DNA of 64,000 bases from Saturnia japonica (taxonomy: Eukaryota > Arthropoda > Insecta > Lepidoptera > Saturniidae), in the NCBI GenBank assembly GCA_033032175.1, contig CM065310.1:3844001-3908000 (forward strand), read 5' to 3'. Positions 61,076 to 64,000 of the stretch are shown here, piece by piece; position 1 is the stretch's first letter, and every line of letters starts with the position of its first letter. A program made the position numbers and the translations under genes. Under the pieces are notes generated by a model. That model had not been told where the DNA came from. It made no database searches and was given only the letters and a program-made list of their open reading frames with translations.

Positions 61076-62289
61076 TGTATATGAATAAAAATAAAAATTC
61101 AAAAACTTCGTGTCAATAATCTTTAATAGATAACTTTATACGTTTGAACAATAATATAGGTAATAATCAATTGAATTTTTTTCTTTTATACAAGTACAAG
61201 CTTAAGTATAAAAATTCACCATGATATATTCACATTGTTTTATGATCATTTCTTTCGCGTGTTGCTGTTACTTTCACAGCTGCACTCAGTAGCCTATCTA
61301 AATTGTATATTTAAATTCATATCATACTGTCCGTACTTCTTGAATAGAAACTAGAAGTTACCACTAACGCCAGGCTGGCCCCCTAGCCTTTATTTGAGAT
61401 AGAGCGAGATTGTCCTTCGGCGACCTTCGGTCGATAAGAAAGAGGAATCTTTTTTAGAATGTTTGTTAGCGAACGACTTAATCCAAGAAATATGTACCGT
61501 AAAAAATATATAAATATTCAATTTTGGTTTATTGTTTCTTTATTATAATATAGTCACCAAATATAACCTAAACATTTTCACTTCTTGACTGAATCTCTAT
61601 TTGATATTGATATCCAAAGATTGATTCTCCGTTGATAAACGTATCAAATCGAATCCGCAAATTTGGCTCGAAGAATAGTTATTTATTTATTATATGAGGA
61701 AAATAAACGATAAATTAAAGTTATAATTAACAATAAACGGCGAATAAGTATATTTCAATAAAATCTTCATAAAACATCCAAAGCAATGCCAGTTACTTTC
61801 TTAAGTATTACAACTATTGTTATTAAAATCTATCTGCCCTCCATAAATCTATCGGAATCCTCACATATAGAGCTGCTATCACCCAAATTGTTAGCAGCTT
61901 ACGATAACTTGAAAATCCCCGGTTATTTGGGAGAAATCGAGGTTATCTTTGGGTCTTCTTAAAACATTGTTTTCAAATAAAAATAAAATAATCATCGTTA
62001 TATCCTTTTTATTAATCAATTGATAGGGGTTTCCCTGGATGCAAAAAATCCCTGGGCTTAAACCGGACACTATTTAAAAACCCTCAGATGCTTTTCAATT
62101 AGTACTCCCGTATTAGTAAACCCGGACTCATATATTATGTCACTGTCTACTGACAGTTTGGCCGAGGGATTATTTATTAAGTAAAATAATTTATTTCCAA
62201 GGGCATACTAAATCTTCATTGTATAAGTTGCCCATATTTACAGAATCAAATACATAATATATTTAATAATCGATTTTTGCGTGTTTCAG
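61076..62289. other. presumed intron end upstream of the transporter exon
   Basis: AT-rich, repeat-poor. It ends in the acceptor 'tttttgcgtgtttcag' at 62289. No other exon recognised. Confidence 0.4.
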
Positions 62290-62312
62290 GTTCATCACAT
62301 CATCGTGTGAAG

Positions 62313-63686
62313 ATGGCGTGCGGTCCGTCATGTACACTGCTATACGCAGTGAGCGCCGCTGTACTCGGGATGTTCCAATTTGGCTATAACACCGGAGTTA
62401 TAAACGCACCACGATCCTTCATAGAAAATTTTATTCGTGAGCAACATGAAGCATCGCCGTCTCTCCTTTTCAGTGTTGTAGTCAGTATATTTGCCGTCGG
62501 CGGCATGATTGGCTGTCCTTTGGCAAGTTGGATGCTGGAAAATCAAGGACGTAAAAATGCTCTTCTATATAATTCGGTTATAGGAATAATAGGTGCAGTT
62601 TTTATGGGTTATAGTAAACTCGCATCATCCGTCGAAATGCTCATAATTGGCAGATTCCTAATAGGAATTAATTGTGGATTTGCGACAACTGCATCGCCAA
62701 CGTACGTTTCAGAAATTTCCCCTTTGAAATTACGAGGCGCATTTGGTACAGTAAACCAACTAGCAGTAGCATTTGGCTTGATCCTTGGACAAATCTTGGG
62801 TATTGATGTTATATTGGGCAGTGATGAAGGCTGGCCATGGTTACTCGGTTTAGCTATAATACCATCGACGCTACAATTCGTTATGTTGCCATTCGCTCCT
62901 GAATCTCCAAGATTTTTATTACTTGGTATCCGTGACGAAGAAAAAGCTAGAATGGCTTTGGGTAAAATAAGATCCTTTGCTTTAGTTGCAAACGAAATTA
63001 ACGATATGCAAGCCGAGGATAGAGCTACGCGTCAAGAGCAGACGTTCACAATTCCAGACTTGTTCACGATCAAAGCTTTGCGGACACCACTTATCATTGG
63101 TATCGTGATGCATCTATCTCAGCAATTGGGCGGTATTAACGCAGTATTATATTATTCTGCTACGATATTCATGAGCGCTGGTATCGATGAATATACTGCA
63201 CGATTGGCGGTAATCGGCGTAGGCAGTATGCTGTTCATTATGGCTCTCGTATCTATAACTTTAATAGACCGTTTGGGACGACGTACCCTGCAGCTATGGG
63301 GTCTCGGATGCATGACGGTCTTTTCAATTTTAATGACTATATCTTTCTTGATAAAGAGCAGTGTGATGAGTGTGTTTGCCGTTCTTTTTACTTTTCTTTA
63401 TGTAGGGTCCTTCGGCGTAGGTCCCAGTTCTATACCTTGGATGATTTTGTCCGAATTGTTCGGTCAAGGAGCTAGGAGTGCAGCCGTCAGCATAGGCGCT
63501 TTGGTTAACTGGTTTGCCAACTTTATTGTTGGGTTAACTTTCATTCCAATGTCAGAAGCTTTGGGTGACTACGTATTTTTACCTTTCACCGTGCTCCTTA
63601 TATTATTCTTCTTGTTCACTTATTTCAAATTACCAGAAACGAAGAACAGAACGATTGAGGAAGTCACAGCGCTATTCAGAAAGTAG
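62313..63686 (+). CDS. facilitative sugar transporter, class I GLUT/SLC2A type
   Basis: MFS plasma-membrane carrier for hexoses. 457 aa from the first in-frame ATG; the exon itself starts at 62290 after an acceptor, so more N-terminal sequence is likely (see 30176-30230). About 12 hydrophobic segments. Family signatures: FQFGYNTGVINAP (21-33), ENQGRK (76-81), GRFLIGIN (113-120), PTYVSEISPLKLRG (129-142), PESPR (196-200), HLSQQLGGINA (267-277), DRLGRR (319-324), GPSSIPW (370-376), PETKNRT (441-447). The TM7 QLS motif of class I GLUTs reads HLS here. All 12 segments are in one uninterrupted exon, compact for this family. Substrate (glucose or another hexose) is not determined. No consensus AATAAA was seen soon after the stop. 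Confidence 0.93.
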   Translation: MACGPSCTLLYAVSAAVLGMFQFGYNTGVINAPRSFIENFIREQHEASPSLLFSVVVSIFAVGGMIGCPLASWMLENQGRKNALLYNSVIGIIGAVFMGYSKLASSVEMLIIGRFLIGINCGFATTASPTYVSEISPLKLRGAFGTVNQLAVAFGLILGQILGIDVILGSDEGWPWLLGLAIIPSTLQFVMLPFAPESPRFLLLGIRDEEKARMALGKIRSFALVANEINDMQAEDRATRQEQTFTIPDLFTIKALRTPLIIGIVMHLSQQLGGINAVLYYSATIFMSAGIDEYTARLAVIGVGSMLFIMALVSITLIDRLGRRTLQLWGLGCMTVFSILMTISFLIKSSVMSVFAVLFTFLYVGSFGVGPSSIPWMILSELFGQGARSAAVSIGALVNWFANFIVGLTFIPMSEALGDYVFLPFTVLLILFFLFTYFKLPETKNRTIEEVTALFRK

Positions 63687-64000
63687 ACTCAAATTTATTT
63701 ATCAAATTAAAAATTGCATTCCTTAGTTGTAAGTGTACTTGTTAAGTAATAAGTCTTTATAAATAATTGTGATAATATTGCACATAATGTAAATCATTCT
63801 GTATTGATGAGGATTCTTGTTTTTTTTATTAGTTTATTTGTACAGATATTATATCGGGCTGTTTTTATTATAGAGAATTAACTCTGCATAGGGTATATAC
63901 TATTGATTGTTTTGTAATTATTGTATAAGTTTTTATAATTTTAAGATTATTTCGTTGGTCAAACTTTGATTATTCTTTCATCAGTTTACAAAGACTGATC
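63687..64000 (+). other. 3' UTR/flank of the transporter
   Basis: AT-rich with 'ctttataaataattg' and similar near-signals, but no canonical AATAAA in the remaining sequence. The transcript end may lie beyond the window. Confidence 0.4.

Overview
This is eukaryotic, AT-rich, intron-containing DNA, almost certainly from an insect and probably from a moth or butterfly. The basis is inference. The host genes are insect-type and spliced (a trypsin-like protease, a HAX1-like protein, a class I GLUT-type transporter). The window is also saturated with repeats ending in 'gcccgcggcttcgctc'-type termini, mariner elements, RTE/jockey/R1-clade non-LTR retrotransposons and a tRNA-derived SINE, a mix typical of Lepidoptera. 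No bacterial-style operons, CRISPR arrays, rRNA or functional tRNA genes were seen.

Layout. 1-10 kb: mostly repeats. They are a Helitron-like tail, the 3' part of an RTE-type element (minus strand), a broken jockey-like element, a possible last exon with poly(A) signal near 5.0-5.7 kb, a retroposon copy and an internally deleted mariner. 10-16 kb: retroposons, a Helitron-like copy and long stretches with no gene signal. 16.1-24.4 kb: a six-exon trypsin-like serine protease (330 aa) whose introns hold RTE, jockey, Helitron-like, retroposon and SINE insertions. 25.0-27.2 kb: a complete Helitron-like element, then an intronless HAX1-like gene on the minus strand, convergent with the protease. 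29.5-63.7 kb: a sugar transporter whose body is a single exon at 62.3-63.7 kb. A small exon at 30.2 kb (encoding MQSEKTRLLNNN) has a splice phase that joins in frame to it, so the 32 kb between may be one intron. Inside that interval lie nested transposons (a SINE-like element inside a Helitron-like element; a mariner inside another), an R1-clade element flanked by AC/GT repeats on both sides, a palindrome-containing tandem array, two copies of a ~6 kb segment (45.3-51.4 and 53.9-59.9 kb) that are nearly identical, and between them a minus-strand ORF combining a FEN1/XPG-like PIN nuclease fold with a TSO1-like CXC domain.

The three host genes (secreted protease, mitochondrial/cortical HAX1-like factor, sugar transporter) have no evident joint pathway. 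The most unusual parts are the duplicated segment with its embedded PIN-CXC ORF, the microsatellite-flanked R1-clade element, and the predicted long-intron transporter gene. All coordinates were read by eye. Exon joins are predictions from GT/AG sites and reading-frame continuity, not from transcripts.
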